Of a stretch of DNA of 64,000 nt, positions 33,316-47,640 are shown in pieces. The notes under the pieces were generated by a model. That model saw only the letters and a list, made by a program, of their open reading frames with translations. It was not told the origin of the DNA and did not search any database. Within the stretch, counting starts at the first letter, position 1; the number at the start of each line of letters is the position of its first letter. The DNA lies in assembly GCF_008641045.1 (NCBI RefSeq), contig NW_022196041.1:62001-126000 (forward strand), in the 5' to 3' direction. This stretch comes from Pistacia vera (Eukaryota; Streptophyta; Magnoliopsida; Sapindales; Anacardiaceae). The position numbers and the translations under genes were made by a program.

Positions 33316-36300
33316 ATGAATTTTCTAAACCTTTCCTTTACATTCTCCATCTCAATAATAATATTAACACTCTTTCAAAACAATATTTTCTTGCATGTCG
33401 AATCCTTAAGCATAACCCCCTCACAAAACCAATATACTTTCTTTGACATAAACACTCTCGCTTCAACGCCTTTGAAATCTGGCAACAACAAGAGCAAATC
33501 GTGCACTTCACGGCCGACGTTTTCGGTCTGCAAGGTATGGGGACGGGCCTGCTCAGAGGAGGTGCTGGGTCTGGCTCGCCGCCCCGAGAACGTTGACTGG
33601 TTGAAAAGTGTGAGGAGAAGAATTCATCAGCACCCGGAGCTTGCTTTTGAAGAATATGAAACAAGTAAGTTGGTTCGGGCCGAGTTGGATCGGATGGAGA
33701 TTGGATATAAATATCCGTTGGCCAAAACGGGTATTCGGGCCTCGATTGGGACCGGAGGCCCGCCGTTTGTGGCCATCAGAGCTGATATGGATGCACTTCC
33801 TATTCAGGTTTATTTAATTAATTTTTAATTTTTTCTTATTGAATTAATTTCCATAAAGAACAGTTTATGATATACATACATAATCATCCATGTGCATGTG
33901 CATGTATAAATATAGATATGGGCATGCGTGTTGGTAAGTTGGTAGGGGATTAATTGTTTTTTCTTTTTTGGGATCTCATAATGTCTCAAGTTGTAATTTT
34001 TTTTTTTTCTTTTTGGTAAAGAGTGGAATTAGGTTTCTGTTTCTTATTATTTTTTACTTCATGCCTTCACACGTTTGCAATTTATACAAGGGAACAAACA
34101 TAAACGAAAACTAATCTTTATGCATTGGAAGCATAAATCTAACTCGTGATTATTTTTCTAAATCCTTTTTTAACATTGACATGGAATTACGGATATGTCG
34201 TGTACTATTTATTTATTTTCATCTTTTTAAAGTAATATTAATCATTCAGGTGTCAGAAAGTAAGTTATTTCAGAATATACTTAAATTTGTATTTTATAGT
34301 TTGTACTTTCGTTAGCAGAAAATCTGATCCAAGTTGTCTTTTACACAATGACACAAAAAGGGATTAAAGTAAACTTTATTTCAATGATTTGCCTTCCAAG
34401 AATTTTAGGTCAAATATTAATTTGATAAGAGAGAGAGAGCCCCTAATGTTGAACTTGTACGTTTTTAGGAAGCTGTTGAGTGGGAATATAAGAGCAAAGT
34501 TGCGGGAAAAATGCATGCTTGTGGGCACGATGCACATGTAACAATGCTTCTTGGTGCTGCCAAGATCTTGAAGAGTCGCGAACATCTTTTGCAGGTTCGT
34601 TATTTACTCTGCAAATTTTGTGCAAAACCAGGCTTTCTACTAACTTCTGTTTCTGCAACTTTGGGCTATTTTTAACACCAATTACTACTAGTATTACCAT
34701 AATGTTTTGAAGATTGAAGATAGGGTAAATGTAGATATATGAAATAATGAACATGGCCCATTGTTGGGAATCAATTAGGGCAGTTGATTAAACTAGATAT
34801 ATAGGTGGGTTGTGGAACATTAATGGCAGAGTCTTTAGGGTAAAGAAAATAGGAAGGTGGGAATCAATTTGTTTTGTGGGGACATTATTAGTTTATTACA
34901 TTTACAAAATGTGGGTGGATGGGCCTCATCTCATCCATCATTTCTTGGTTTAGTTAAAAGGACTTCAAATGAGGGTCTCTCCTAAATGTAACTTTTTTAC
35001 TTACCATTCCGACATATTTTGTTCCTATTACTAGGCTCGGTTGGCTCCACTTTTGCCGTCCAACCAAATTTGTTTTCATCTCATCTTCTGCCACTATTCT
35101 TTTGGGTTTTTAGAAAAAAGAATAAAGTTTTGAGGGTTAGGGTTTTTTTTTTTATATTTAAAATAGGTATTATCAGAAAAATACATTAAGTTGTGACCAC
35201 CCTTTGAAAAATAATAATTTCATCAACTCTTGTGCATTTTATTAATCAAATAATCATCCGTATACATTCAATTTTCCTAGCATGAAATGGAGTATGTTAA
35301 ATACGAATTGGTGCATGTAATAATACTATCTCTTAAAAGTGGTAGAAGCGTATATTCGGTAGTTTAAATGAATAGTTGGGTATTTTGTTGAAGAAAAAAA
35401 TCCCAAGTGTCGGTTCTTGAATAGCAAGAAATTTTAACAAGTTCACCTGCATAGATGGACACCACAGAAAGAGTAGGGCGGTTCCAATTTCTAGTTGTTC
35501 ATAGGGTGGATCTGTAGATGCCGACTTTCAAAATCTTTCAATTTGATTAAGACTTGGAAAAAAGGGAATCCCATGAATTTGGAAATGGAACCCACGCTAA
35601 TCCTCCGGATAATGAAAGTTACTTTCATTTCACCCATGGATTCATTCCTCTACTTGCTTTGTTATTTTTTTTTATTTTTATTTTTTTAACATTTAGTCCA
35701 AAGTTCAGACCGTGTTTAGATGTTTGAATGGGGCATCACATTGTGTGGACTAGCTTAAATTTACCAAAGTTTGAAAGGGATGACCTCCAATTAGTCCAAG
35801 ATTCCATTTTGTGTTAGAATGTGATGTTGCAATTTGTTTTATGGTTATTTTTTTAACTATTAAATTGACATTCCTACTTCCTATAATACGTGTATTGAAG
35901 CGAGATGATATAAATATCTTTTATATATACGCTGCAATGCATATTTGCTTGTGTTGTTTGTGTGGTTTAATAATTGTGTGATAAGGAATAAATTCACAGG
36001 AAAAATGGGGCCTAAATGAAAGTGTGATGTTAGCTGAAAATGAAATAGTTGTTGAACTAGTCTTCTTCTTTATCAACTTGCACATAATGCCACACCGCCC
36101 ACACATGGTCTGTCTTAGAAATGGAAAAAAATAATAATAATATCTAAGCCCTCTCTAAATGTCTCTGAATACCAGAGAACTAATCTAGGCTTATAGAATA
36201 TTATCTTGTTTAAACCATTTCTTATTTGGGTATAATAGATTTTTAAGTAAATGACATAAATGTAGTTCAAAAACAGGGGGCGTTTAGACAGGATTTAAGT

Positions 36301-38300
36301 AAGACAAGTTTTGGTGAGACTTAGTTCCGAGGTCCCGGAAGATTGATTGAGGTGCGCGTAAACTGACCCAGACAAAAAAAAAAGGAAAGGTTTTGTTGAG
36401 ATATGCGATTGAACAAATTCAATTTAATGTATATAATATTAGCTAAACAAACTGATAATATAATTAGACCCTCTGTTTTGTCTTTCTCATTGACCAGAAC
36501 AGACATGTGATTAAATTCAGATTTGTTCGCCTAGTTGAAGGAATCCTGAATTCTTGAAGAAAGCATAATCATCAAATGAAAATACAGCAATCTTTGATAT
36601 TTAAAAGGTTGTGTGGTGTTAGAAATATGATAGAGACAACAATTTCAAACGTGGAAAAAATAAAATAATGCCTTGGGACCAAACCAATGTAATATTCTTT
36701 TTATGGAAAGGGTGACTAACATTTTAGGTGAGGAAAGAAGTAATGGAGGTCATAGCCAGCTGGTCCCCATTTTTTTTTTTTTTTTTTTTTTAATATTTTG
36801 GTCCAGTTCTGAGGATGAAAAAAACCAAACGTGTGTCAACTTCCATCACAATCGGTTAAATGCCTGAGTGGGTCGGAAAATTTTTATTGAAATTCAAACA
36901 TGTTTATTTAAGGAGAAAGTTGTGTCACATATTTCTTAGTCATACTGCTCTTTTTTCATATGCATGAATCTTAAATTAATGAATGGAAAGTTAGGTGCTA
37001 CTTCTTTTTATGTTAGTCGCTTTTAAGACTTTTTAATACAGATAGGGTTAGGTGGATCTAATTTTTATAATTCCAGTTTAATTCTTACATGATAAAACAT
37101 CTTTGATGAATGAACATTTTAGGTTGAGTAATGGGTCTTCTTAAATTCTTACTTGCCCTGAAGATTTATACAGAAAAAAGTAAAAGAGAAAAACAGATTA
37201 GTTTTCTATGAAAGTACAGTTTTATGGCATAAGTAGACTCAATTAACTGATAAATTTTGGATTTTGTTATGATAGGGAACTGTAATTCTGATATTCCAAC
37301 CAGCAGAGGAAGCTGGAAATGGTGCAAAACAGATGATCGGAGATGGGGCTCTGGAAGATGTAGAGGCCATATTTGCAGTTCATGTATCTCATGAGCATCC
37401 TACTGGTATCATTGGCTCAAGGCCAGGTCCTTTGTTGGCCGGTTGTGGTTTCTTCAGAGCCGTAATTAGTGTAAAAAAAGGCAACCCATACCGTTCGGTT
37501 GACCCCATCTTAGCAGCCTCTGCCGCTGTAATCAGCTTACAAGGCATTGTGTCTCGTGAATCAAATCCGCTGGACTCGCAGGTTTGCCTTTCTTAATGGT
37601 TACCCTCTATATATACTGCTGTGGACTCTTTTCTTTCAGGATTTACTTTACGTTTCTAACAATGATTAACTTACAGGTTGTGTCAGTAACTTCATTCAAT
37701 GGAGGTAATAATCTGGACATGATTCCTGATACAGTTATAATTGGTGGAACCCTCAGGGCCTTTTCCAACACCAGCTTTTATCAACTTCTCCGCAGAATAG
37801 AAGAGGTTTATTCACAAAAACCATACTCAACGTCCTGCTCTGTCATACTTCATTATTAGATACTCGACTGATTCTAACAACATTATGTGAAATAGGTCAT
37901 TGTGGAGCAAGCTAGTGTTTTCAGATGCTCGGCAACAGTTGATTTCTTCAAAAACGAATCCAAGATCTATCCCCCTACGGTGAACGACCAGGATATGTAC
38001 AAGCATGTGAAGAAGGTTGCCACCGATTTGTTGGGTCCATCGAACTACAGGGTGGTTCCGCCCATGATGGGGGCTGAGGACTTCTCCTTTTACTCGGAGG
38101 TGATTCCAGCAGCTTTCTTCTACATCGGAATAAGGAACGAGTCATTGGGGTCGATACACACAGGCCATTCACCATATTTTATGATCGATGAAGATGTTCT
38201 ACCAATAGGTGCAGCAGTTCATGCTACTATAGCAGAAAGATATCTGAATGAGCGTGGAAGTTATGCTGTAGCTTTTACCACTAATGCGGTAAGTTTTTAA
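33316..38300 (+). CDS. ILL6: IAA-amino acid hydrolase, ILR1-like 6 type
   Basis: Five exons: 33316-33807, 34469-34594, 37276-37581, 37677-37805 and 37896-38300. All borders are GT-AG and in phase; the product is 485 aa. It is an M20D amidohydrolase that releases auxin, or jasmonate in some ILL6 enzymes, from amino acid conjugates in the secretory system. The start is a hydrophobic signal segment (residues 5-27). Metal-site residues are Cys182 and His184 (MHACGHDAH), Glu217/218 (FQPAEEAG), His242 (AVHVSHEHP) and His442 (HTGHSPYF). MMGAEDFSFYSEVIPAAFF and the long N-terminal extension fit the ILL6 subgroup. No C-terminal KDEL-like signal is seen. Intron 2 (2.7 kb) holds a SINE fragment. The stop is preceded by GCG|GTAAGT, a perfect donor, so a further 3' exon is possible. 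Confidence 0.93.
36316..36385 (+). repeat. SINE-like repeat in ILL6 intron 2, 3' end only
   Basis: CCCGGAAGATTGATTGAGG, then GTGCGCGTAAACTGACCCAG and an A tail. This is the best-preserved 3' end of the family in the window, truncated at its 5' side. Confidence 0.7.
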
Positions 38301-38369
38301 TCGACAAGCAAGAGAATACTTCAAAAGATGTGCTCTGTTTTTTACCGGTGCACTTGGCAATGTTAAGCT

Positions 38370-38491
38370 CCAAAATATTCCGCAGTCAGGCCTACGGCCT
38401 TGTTTTTCGGTGTACTTGGGTTAGGGGGATCCAAAATATTCCGCAGTCAGGCCTACGGCCTTGTTTTTCGGTGTACTTGGGTTAGGGGGAT
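38370..38491. repeat. 61-bp tandem duplication in the ILL6 3' region
   Basis: A 61-bp unit starting CCAAAATATTCCGCAGTCAG is repeated exactly twice, at 38370-38430 and 38431-38491. It contains AGGCCTACGGCCT, itself nearly palindromic. It begins 70 bp after the ILL6 stop, so it is probably in the 3' untranslated region. Confidence 0.85.
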
Positions 38492-38992
38492 ATGCTAGGG
38501 CAAGATTTTCCAGTGGAATTGTAAATGAAGTAGAGGATCTTCTGCTTGTGTCTATAATTTTAAATTGTAATACTAATACTTACCGCATGTTTTATATATT
38601 CTGCAGTTTGATTTTATTTGCTCTATTAAGAGGGTTTAATGATGCAAAATTCGACTGTGGTTGTTGCTGCATCGTTTCCCATTTCTGTTTGGGTAAAAAA
38701 AATTATACATACTTTACGCAAAGAATCAAGACAAAGGGACTCCCAAGAAGACAAACCTGGCCAACACAAAGGCAAATCCTATTAACTCGTTTTTCTTGAT
38801 TCAAGTTCAACTACTAGAAAATAACTCATTTTATTGACTATATTAACCAAAGGTTTTATTACTCCTGGGTGAACGCAGCTGGCTAACAGACTACCAAATT
38901 CATCCTGTTCGTGACATTTTTATGTTAATACAACTAAATATATATTTCATCCCACCTTGCATTCAGTTGTGTGCAGAATAAACAGACTAAAC

Positions 38993-39556
38993 TGTTATGC
39001 AACGGAAACATAAACTCTAACGCTAGCTTATTGAATATAATAATACAAGTAATAAAGCATAAATAAATTGCCAAAATTAAATGCAAAAATAAAGAATACC
39101 AGGAATTAACGAGGTTCGGTATTGAAACCTACGTCCTCGGGCGCTGCAAAAGAAAACTCCACTATCTCCAAACAATATTACAAATATTTGGGCAATACAA
39201 CAAATACCCAAAACAAAGGGGAGATACAACAAAACTTACAAACTAAAGGGTCCTTAAAGAAAGAACCCTAAACAAAAGAAGTATAATGGAATTACATCTT
39301 GGGATACAATTAACATTGATTTAGGTCCTTATATATAGGCCCCAAAAGTTTCCCACTTTTCATTCCTTTTCAATGTGGGACAAACTAACTCATTTTGGCC
39401 TATTACATATAAGTCCCTAAACCTTTCTCCATTATCACTTCTACCCCATGTGATTTTGCTAAAAGCCATTTTTCAACATAAACTTACTAGCATGTTTATT
39501 TCATTTTGGAAGTTCAGTCATAAACTAATACTGCAAACACACAAAATGTAATAACA
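38993..39556 (-). repeat. LTR-like insertion between ILL6 and HEMB 3' ends
   Basis: The ends TGTTATGC and GTAATAACA form a 6-bp terminal inverted repeat (TGTTAT/ATAACA). On the minus strand a TATATATAAGGACC stretch precedes CGAGGACGTAGG...CCGAACCTCG, a motif pair common in plant LTRs. No matching 5-bp target duplication was found (TAAAC against TTCTC), so the borders are provisional. No internal domains, so a solo LTR is likely. Confidence 0.5.
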
Positions 39557-39711
39557 TTCTCTACTTCAACTTTATGACACAGCATATCGCAAACCGACTT
39601 ATTAATTTATTTCAGTCAAAACTCCCAACTTTTTCTAGTGTCAATTACCAAAAAAGATGCCGCTAGTACTATTTAATGACTAACAGCCGGTCCTTGTTGA
39701 TCAGACCATTC

Positions 39712-42700
39712 TCACCTCTTCTCACCACATAAACTTTTAGCAGCTTGTAAAGCAAAATATGTGAGGATGATGTCAGCACCAGCCCTTCGGAGGCACATCA
39801 ATGATTCCATCATAACCCTCTCTTCATCGATCATCTTGAGAACCCCACCAGCCTTGATCATTGAGTATTCACCAGAAACCTGGTATTATGAAATCAAAGA
39901 TTAAAATAAATGGACTCGAAAAGAAAGGTGAGTAAAACAAAGAAGCAGGTATCGTAGAATGAGTTAATAGAAAAGGCTATTTATAAGGTTATTCCATTGG
40001 CGTACAACAAAGGAAGGATCACACCAAGAAATGTCTATACTGTCATTATATTATATGTTTCTTTTATCTTTTCATTTTGAACCTTAATCCTACAGGACAA
40101 TTGGATATTTTCAATCATTTTACATGGTGGAGGGGTTGAAAGATGTATTTGCAGATCATGTCCAGTGAGTACTCCAATAATCATATCATAACTTGACAGG
40201 ACAATACAAATTTTTTAGGTGATGCAACATTTAAATATAGTAGATTAAAAAAAAAAAAAAGTTTCTGACAATACCTGATATGCAGCAATCGGCAGAGGAG
40301 ATTTATCCCTGAGAAGCCTTATGATATCCAAATAAGGAAGACCAGGTTTCACCTGTGACCAATGTGAAGTAACTTCAGCATAACGGAGGTCATGCCTTTA
40401 AAATATTCAAAAGATTCCAAAAGAAGCAAATACTAACCAAAAGGATGTCAGCTCCTTCAGATTCATCTTCACGGGCTTCTACTAGAGCCTCTCTGTAGTT
40501 TGCTGGATTCATCTGATAACTTATGATAACAAGCCAAATTAATGAACAAAAGTGAGTTCCATAAACACTAAATTAAAAAGTTAACCATGGAGTTTAATAA
40601 TGAATACATACGTTTTCTTGTCTCCAAAACGTGGATTCGAGTCTAATGCCTCCCTAAATGGACCGTAGAAGGAACTTGCATACCTGTTTGCAAGACAAAA
40701 TGAATGGAAGTGTTAGAAAAGATGACAAAGTTCGCACATTTTCGTCTCACCATGATGAAAAAAAAAAAAAAAACCAACATATCCACCTATACTATAGATT
40801 TTATCAGAAACTACTGGTCTTCTGCAATGGTTGGTCAAACAATTTGTCAAACAAAGAAATATGCCAGAAGCAGCTTATAGTATTTACTCCATCAACTACG
40901 AGATAGCATGAGGAAGAAGATAAATGATACAAAGGGGTGTTTGACCATCCCAATATTTGTGATCACAAATAGCTTCTGTAGTAATTACTGAAAATAAATA
41001 TGGATAAAGTTGAACCAGAAACACAAGTATCCACACACACGAGATTTGCGCGCAAGTAATGAAGCATTACTGTGTTACTAAAAAACCAAATTAATTGTAC
41101 AAACAATGGAATAATGCTCTCCAGATCAAACCGCTTCCTATGTGATAAAATAATGTCATATAATCCTGGAATTTGACACATTGAAAAACTCATCATGATA
41201 ACTAGTTAAATTTCCAGATTTTGATGGTCAATAAAGTGTCCACTTAATACTCTCTGCACTCTCACTCTCAACCCCCAGCTCTTTCCTAAGCGTTCTTTCT
41301 TTCTTTCTTCCTTGATTTTGTATTTCTTTTCCAGGATTACTCAGATCAATGTTTGTGTATGTGTTTGAAAAGAAACACCCCTTCATTGCAACATGAATTG
41401 AAATACCAAAAATCATGATGATGAAGATAAATAAGACGATCAACTTACTTTGCTGTATACGACATAATGGAAACATGATGAAAGCCTTCAGCATCAAGAG
41501 CTGCCCGAATTGCTCCTACACGACCATCCATCATGTCACTAGGACTCACAACATCAGCTCCAGCACGAGCCTATGTACAGAAGTAACAACACGAGCATAA
41601 TTGAGAACATATCAGGTCATAGAAATGCAGCACAAAGCATAAGTGAGAAAAAATTTATACATCATTGATATAGTGTATCGTCCTAAAAGGTTTCTCATCA
41701 ATCAGAGGACCTCCTACAAGATTTTGAAATGAAATGATCAACTAACTATAGATGACCAGTAAGAATTTGCTTAATTAGAGCAGTTGAAACACCATACTGC
41801 AACTTAAGTAATAATGAACTCTAAGTCAAGAATAAAGTAGTTTTTCAAGCACAAAGAATAACCAATTTCAGACTGCAGAGGAATTTGGTCTTAATAGATG
41901 ACTGCACCACCACCCAAAGAGGAGGCCAATAAATCTTCAAAAACCTCAAGGGAGTTCACAACTATTTCTAACTACATTAACACATTGTAAAATTCCAATA
42001 GCAGAAAATCTATCCAAATTACCTGGGAAACAGCTTGTTTACATAATTGATGCACTGTTTCATCATTCATTATAACACCTACATAGTATTACAGAAAATA
42101 TAGCAATGAGTAATTTTGTTTGTGATCATAAAAATTACTTTATTTAATTTGCGATCTCCTCATCAAAAAATGGTAAAAGTAGAATTAGCCGCTCCATGAA
42201 AACTTTAATTAAGAAAATGAGTTTATCCTGACACAAATTTGACCAACAAAAAAAAAATGCAACCCATAGGCCACAGGCTTCTGCTCTTAGCTCTAGCAAT
42301 TCATCTTCCAATCTCTGAAAAATTGAGATATTAGAATCTGTCAACACCTCTCTCACTCTCAAACACACAGACACAGAAGAAGGCGTAAAACCATGGCCTA
42401 AAAGACATCAAACAATCAGCCTAAACAGAGGAAGTGATCAAACTTTTGAAAGTAAAAAACCCATCATGAGTATTAATATCCTACAGTTTAGTACTAAAAT
42501 GTGTTAGTTTTGTCATCTTTCTTCAGCCACAAAAAACGTGGGAGTTATCCTGCTAAAAATACAAAAATATAATTAAAAACTCACCATCTTCTCGGACAAT
42601 ACCATCATGTCCATCAGAGGAATATGGATCTAAAGCAACATCAGTGTAAATAACCTGATAAGAAATTAATTAGTCAAGCAGATCATCACAGTTTCAAAAA

Positions 42701-43974
42701 CATAGTCTAGAAACCCTGTTACTTCTAAATTGACTTTTGACTTACAAGATCAGGGTATTTGTCCTTGAGAAGCCTTATTGTGCGAGGAACTAAACCATTG
42801 TCATTGTATGCTTCATCTCCTGTGGGAGTCTGAGATGCAAAAACCAATTAAGTTTATATACTCTAGATTGCAAAAGAGAAACCTAGAAGGAGAATAGACA
42901 CCTTCAAAGCATCAGGAACTTTGGGGAAGAGCACAATGCTATTGACACCAACGTCCCGAGCTTTTGCTACCTGCATCAAACAATAATTTAAGTTCAAAAT
43001 TCATCTGCCAATTCTTTAAGTAGGTGTATAAGTGAAATACTCATTCCAGTCTGCTCCACACATTTTGCCAGAAGCAGGCACTAAACTTTGCCCCAATGAT
43101 AACAACAAATCAAAACAGTAATTTATAAAAATACCCAAAAGTTTAACATAGAACCAATGCTCAAGACCACAAATGCGAAATAATTTTTTCTTTCTACATG
43201 GAAATAATATGCAGGATTGTCAAAAGCTTAATCACCTCCTCCACAAGCCCATGTCGCCATCCAAGTCTATAGCATCCAGGCATAGCTCCAATAGGTGTGT
43301 CTTCCTCACCTGCAAACCTCGGAACATTAATCATGCAAACTAGCATACGGCCATGTTTCAAAATTTAATTAAAAACTTGAACTACAAAAGACATATCAAC
43401 AATCATAATTAATACCTTCATGAATAAATAATGGATAAACAAAATTCGCAGGAGAGAGATCTGTTTCCTGAAACGATGCTCGCAATGCAGGGGACTTTCG
43501 GTTACGACGAGGGCGCCGATTAAGTGGCTAAGACTACACGAAGCAATATCAATCAACAAAACAAAATAACAATGCAATTCAAATCATATAACTGTCCTTC
43601 TGAATTAAACATTTTATCAAACAGAACATTATCACAATGACAAAGAAACTCACAAGCGAAGGAACCACCGGGGTGCCAGCTGGCGCGGCGGGCTTAGGTG
43701 GCACGGGAGGCGCTTCTGGAGCATTCCCCGCCACGACGGCAGCCTCGCATTCCGCATCACTCAGTCCAAGTTTCTTAATCTGTCCATCGTGCGTTTCGCC
43801 TGCTCTTACGATAAATAGACGTTGACTTTCACGCGCCTTGACAGTTGTTTTAACACAACTGAATTTGAACCTTAAATTAGCCGACGGCTTAAGGCCGACG
43901 TAGTTTTGGCCATCCAAAGACTTGATTGAAGGTGCACTACAAGCACACGGCGAGTGAAATACCGTCGAAGCCAT
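39712..43974 (-). CDS. HEMB: Delta-aminolevulinic acid dehydratase (porphobilinogen synthase)
   Basis: Twelve exons: 43654-43974, 43416-43527, 43236-43309, 42902-42970, 42746-42829, 42585-42654, 42023-42078, 41449-41570, 40612-40683, 40438-40519, 40275-40352 and 39712-39879. Phases all agree; the product is 435 aa. It condenses two 5-aminolevulinates to porphobilinogen in plastids, for chlorophyll and haem. The N terminus is a Ser/Lys-rich transit peptide, followed by the family's GLSDAECEAAVVAGNAPEAP. The Asp-rich DPYSSDGHDGIVREDG is the plant magnesium-type version of the metal site. Schiff-base lysines are in SYTAKYASS (Lys303) and LLVKPG (Lys356). The C terminus is GEKR. ATG 43974 is chosen because it starts the transit peptide; the frame stays open upstream to 44019 but has no ATG. 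Intron before exon 10 uses acceptor ATAAG|TTATC. Confidence 0.95.
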
Positions 43975-44019
43975 GAATGCACTTCGGTTCTGTACAGCGA
44001 GCGTGTTGAGGTCGAACAA

Positions 44020-46935
44020 CAGGTAGTTCTACAACTAAATTAAAAACAGAATTATGATATTCTGAATGGTTGACGATAAAATGAAGGAAAATCGGACAGA
44101 AAATCTTACCTTCAAAGGCTTATCTGATGGCGAGTCAGAAGGGAGCCAATAAGAAGCGAGACACGCACGAGATCGCTCCGCACTCGCCTACCTTTCTCTC
44201 ACAGATTAGCGGTGGTTGGATTGAATTGTCGTTTTGCTCAATACTGGCGGAATATTTTATTTCTAATACGAGTAATCTCAATAAGAAAACATATATATTG
44301 ATTAAAATAAAACATTCTTAATTTTTTATTAATTAATCATATGACTCAACAGGAAATTAACTAATTTCACAGAAATGGTTCTAAATCGCATACTTTCGTC
44401 ATTTCCATTATTTGTATACTCGCTTTCTCAGCCTCCACTTTTCTGTACTGCACTTGGAACAGTTTAATTGACTTCTTCCGGTTAATTTGGACCGGTTTCA
44501 GCCCGTCTTTGTTTAAGGCCCAAGAGTTTTAGTTATTTGGGCCTATTTCAACCCGTCACTGTTTCAGGCCAGAGAGTTTTCGTTATTTGGGCCTATATAT
44601 CGTACTGAGGTTTAAACTGGATATTTGTTTGAGCGGCGTTCTTTAAGCACCTTCCCAAGCTTTTCCTAAGCCCTTAAAATCAATTAGAAAAAAAATAAAT
44701 TTAAATTTATTTGAAAATTGCCCTTTCTCTAATTTTTATTTATTTATCTTATTTCTTAATCTTTTTAACTTCTCTAATTTCCTAATCTTTATAAACTTCT
44801 TTTCTTTCTTAAAAATTCATGATTTAGAAACAGTTATGGGAAACCCATAAATTAAACAAAAACAAGATTGGAAAAATGAGAAAGGATTTGTTTTTAAACA
44901 AATATGTTGTTTATTTTGTTATTTATTAATCTTAAATAAATGAGAAGTTAAAAGGATCAAGAAAGAAGACAAAAAAAAAATTAGGAAAGTATAAAAGTTA
45001 TAAAGGACTACGAAAAGGTTAATTTTTAAATAAATAAAATTTATTTAAATTTAATTGATTTTGGGGCTTGAAAGTTTAGATGGGGTTTAAATAACACCAC
45101 TCTATTTGTATGTTTTTTTTCTTTTAATTTCATAATTATTTCTTGAGATTTTGATTAAATATAGACAAAATTTGTTAGTTTCTGATTGAATTTGAGGTGG
45201 GTTTGATTCTTCACCCAATAAGGTCTTGTTGAATGAGAGAATTGTTCTCTCTTATAAACAAGTAGACTTGAGCGTGCTTAATCAATATGGGACTCTGATA
45301 CTCTCTCTCATAGTTAAGCTCATACGTTGAGTCATGTCTGTTGATGGAGTGTTATGGGACTCCAATACTTCACTTCACTGTCAAGCCCATATATTGGGTC
45401 ATACTTGTTAACGGAGGTAATTGCTGGCTCTAACTCTTCACCCGCTGGTTAAGCACTCAACTCGACTGAACCTAACTCTAATACTATGATAGAATTTGAG
45501 GTAAGTCTGATTCTTTACTCGATAAGACTTTATTGGATAAGGAATCAAACTCATTTCAAATTCTATTATAAAATTAAAAAAAAAAAAGAACGTACCTTAA
45601 GATTTTATAAATGGTTATAAATAATAATGTTTTATTAAATCAGGAAGTATAAGCATTTGTGTTTTTTAACTTTAAAGCATGGCATGATACGTGTATGGAA
45701 ATGTGAGGTTATATAAACATTGTTATTGTGTTTGGTTCTTGTCTCTTGACATGACAATTAAAAAGGAAAATAAACAAATAAAGAAAAAGTTAGAGAGTTG
45801 GGTCAATGTTTTCTGTAAAGGAATCTTTAAGATTTGCCTGAAAACAAAAGAAGAGTAAGAGTGAGAGAGAAGAGAACATTACCAGGCCTGAAAAATCCAT
45901 GTGGGTTTGATTTGATGTTTCGTTGGAGTGGGGCCTATAGAAAGATTTAGTGATAATCATAATAATCATGGATCAAAGGGTGAGCGTGAGGGAGTTTTAA
46001 GTCATGCCACCAAATCTTTCATGTGTTCTTTCTTTCCTTTCCCTTTTTTCCCCTACTCTTTTTCTTTTTCCCATTTTACCACTTACGTTTATAACGTGTC
46101 GAGCGTGCCCTTCATATTTCGTGGTTCCCACTCCAAGATAGACTTTGACCACAATAAGTCTTTTGCCTTTTGATTCTTTCATCCAATTAAATTGCTTTTT
46201 TTTTTTTAAGTTAAATATTTGATTGAAATGTTTAAAATAAACATAGATGTTTGTATAAGCTTCTATGAAATATATAATTATTAATTAATAAGAAATATTT
46301 ATTGCAAAGTTTTTAATAAAAATAAAATAATCTGATCCCAAATGATTCAAATTCCACTTTACGAGAGATTTAATTTAAGAATAAAGTATGTGTTGTATAA
46401 AGAGGAAACTGAATAATTTATAAATTTGTGCATTTGATGATCCCAATCAATTTGGGGATCATTTAATTTTAGGACCTTTTTATGGCTCCAAATCCAACTA
46501 CTACAACCCTTGGATATATAATTTTATGATTTTGGGCATTTTTATTGCAAATGATTAAAGATTTTCCCAGATATAAACTAAGATAATATCTACTTATTTA
46601 ATTTTCTTGCATAAATTTTGGGGCCGCGTATTGACTTATATAATATGAAAAGAGAAAATTGAATACAATAATACTACTCTTTTGAATAAAAGTAAAAAGA
46701 AACAAATAAATGCAATCTTAAGCTAAGTGATTAAGACATATTTTGTTATAATGTAACCGACATCACTAAATGATTTAAACAAACTGGAATATCAGATACA
46801 ACTATTGCATTCACATGTATAGTTTGACAAATCAATTATGATGGAAATAAAGATTTTGTTTTAAGTGTGGTACACGAGGAATTGAAGAGTTAATAACCAT
46901 TGGGTGATTGGATGTTAAAAGAATAAAATAAAATT
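44020..46935. other. Region upstream of HEMB with small repeats
   Basis: It holds the HEMB promoter, not further resolved. A 50-bp unit (TTTCAGCCCGTC... TTATTTGGGCC) is tandemly duplicated at 44496-44595. At 45175-45570 an interspersed repeat has AATTTGAGGT...TTGATTCTT at both ends in partly inverted form and two related internal units around TGGGACTC. No gene is recognised. Confidence 0.5.
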
Positions 46936-47094
46936 TCATAAGTTTCTGAATTTGAGCATCTCTATACTAATATGATATTAATATAAGTGGTTATTAAAAC
47001 TCTTATTCGTCTTATGGTTTTAAAATTTTAAAAAATTAGTTAAATTATATGTAAATTAATTTTAATATCTGAGATAAAATAAAAAATAAAAAGG
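46936..47094 (+). repeat. SINE-like repeat, diverged
   Basis: GAATTTGAGCATC, then ACTCTTATTCGTC and TTAGTTAAATTATATGTAAA with an A-rich tail. The order of motifs is as in the copy at 30590-30781. Confidence 0.5.
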
Positions 47095-47640
47095 AATTAA
47101 AAGCTGAGTGTTGAATGCTTCGATGAATAATAGTATAATATTGGCTTAAAAATCAACTCACATAGTAGAAGTCTCCCTCCGACTAGACATTAATGTTTTG
47201 ACATAACTATTCTTAAACTTTTGACTCCAATCAATTTAATCATTTTGCCGAAATCAAAGCACTTCTTACTTTAACATTGTACCCATTTTATAATCACAGT
47301 TGGACTTGGATCAAAATATGAATTCACATTTGACATTTCACACCACCACTACGCTAATTTAGGCTCTTTTGGTGTCTATTGTCATGGGTAAGAATAGATT
47401 ATCAAACGCTTTTTTCACTAAAAACAATCGGGGCTTGTACAAATCCATGATTAGCTAAGAAATGCACACTTAGATTAGTAATACTACCAAAAAAAAAAAA
47501 ATACAAAAAATTGATGTCTTGCTACACAAGACATGCATCGAGAAATTATCCAATAACATTGTAGTAAATATGCAATATTGCAACAAAAAACAGCGAAAAA
47601 AGTAATTGTATCAAATTCGTTATATATATATATATATATA

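Noticed and set aside
43975..44019. Upstream extension of HEMB exon 1
   Set aside because: The open frame there begins with TTG, not ATG; the ATG at 43974 starts a normal transit peptide.
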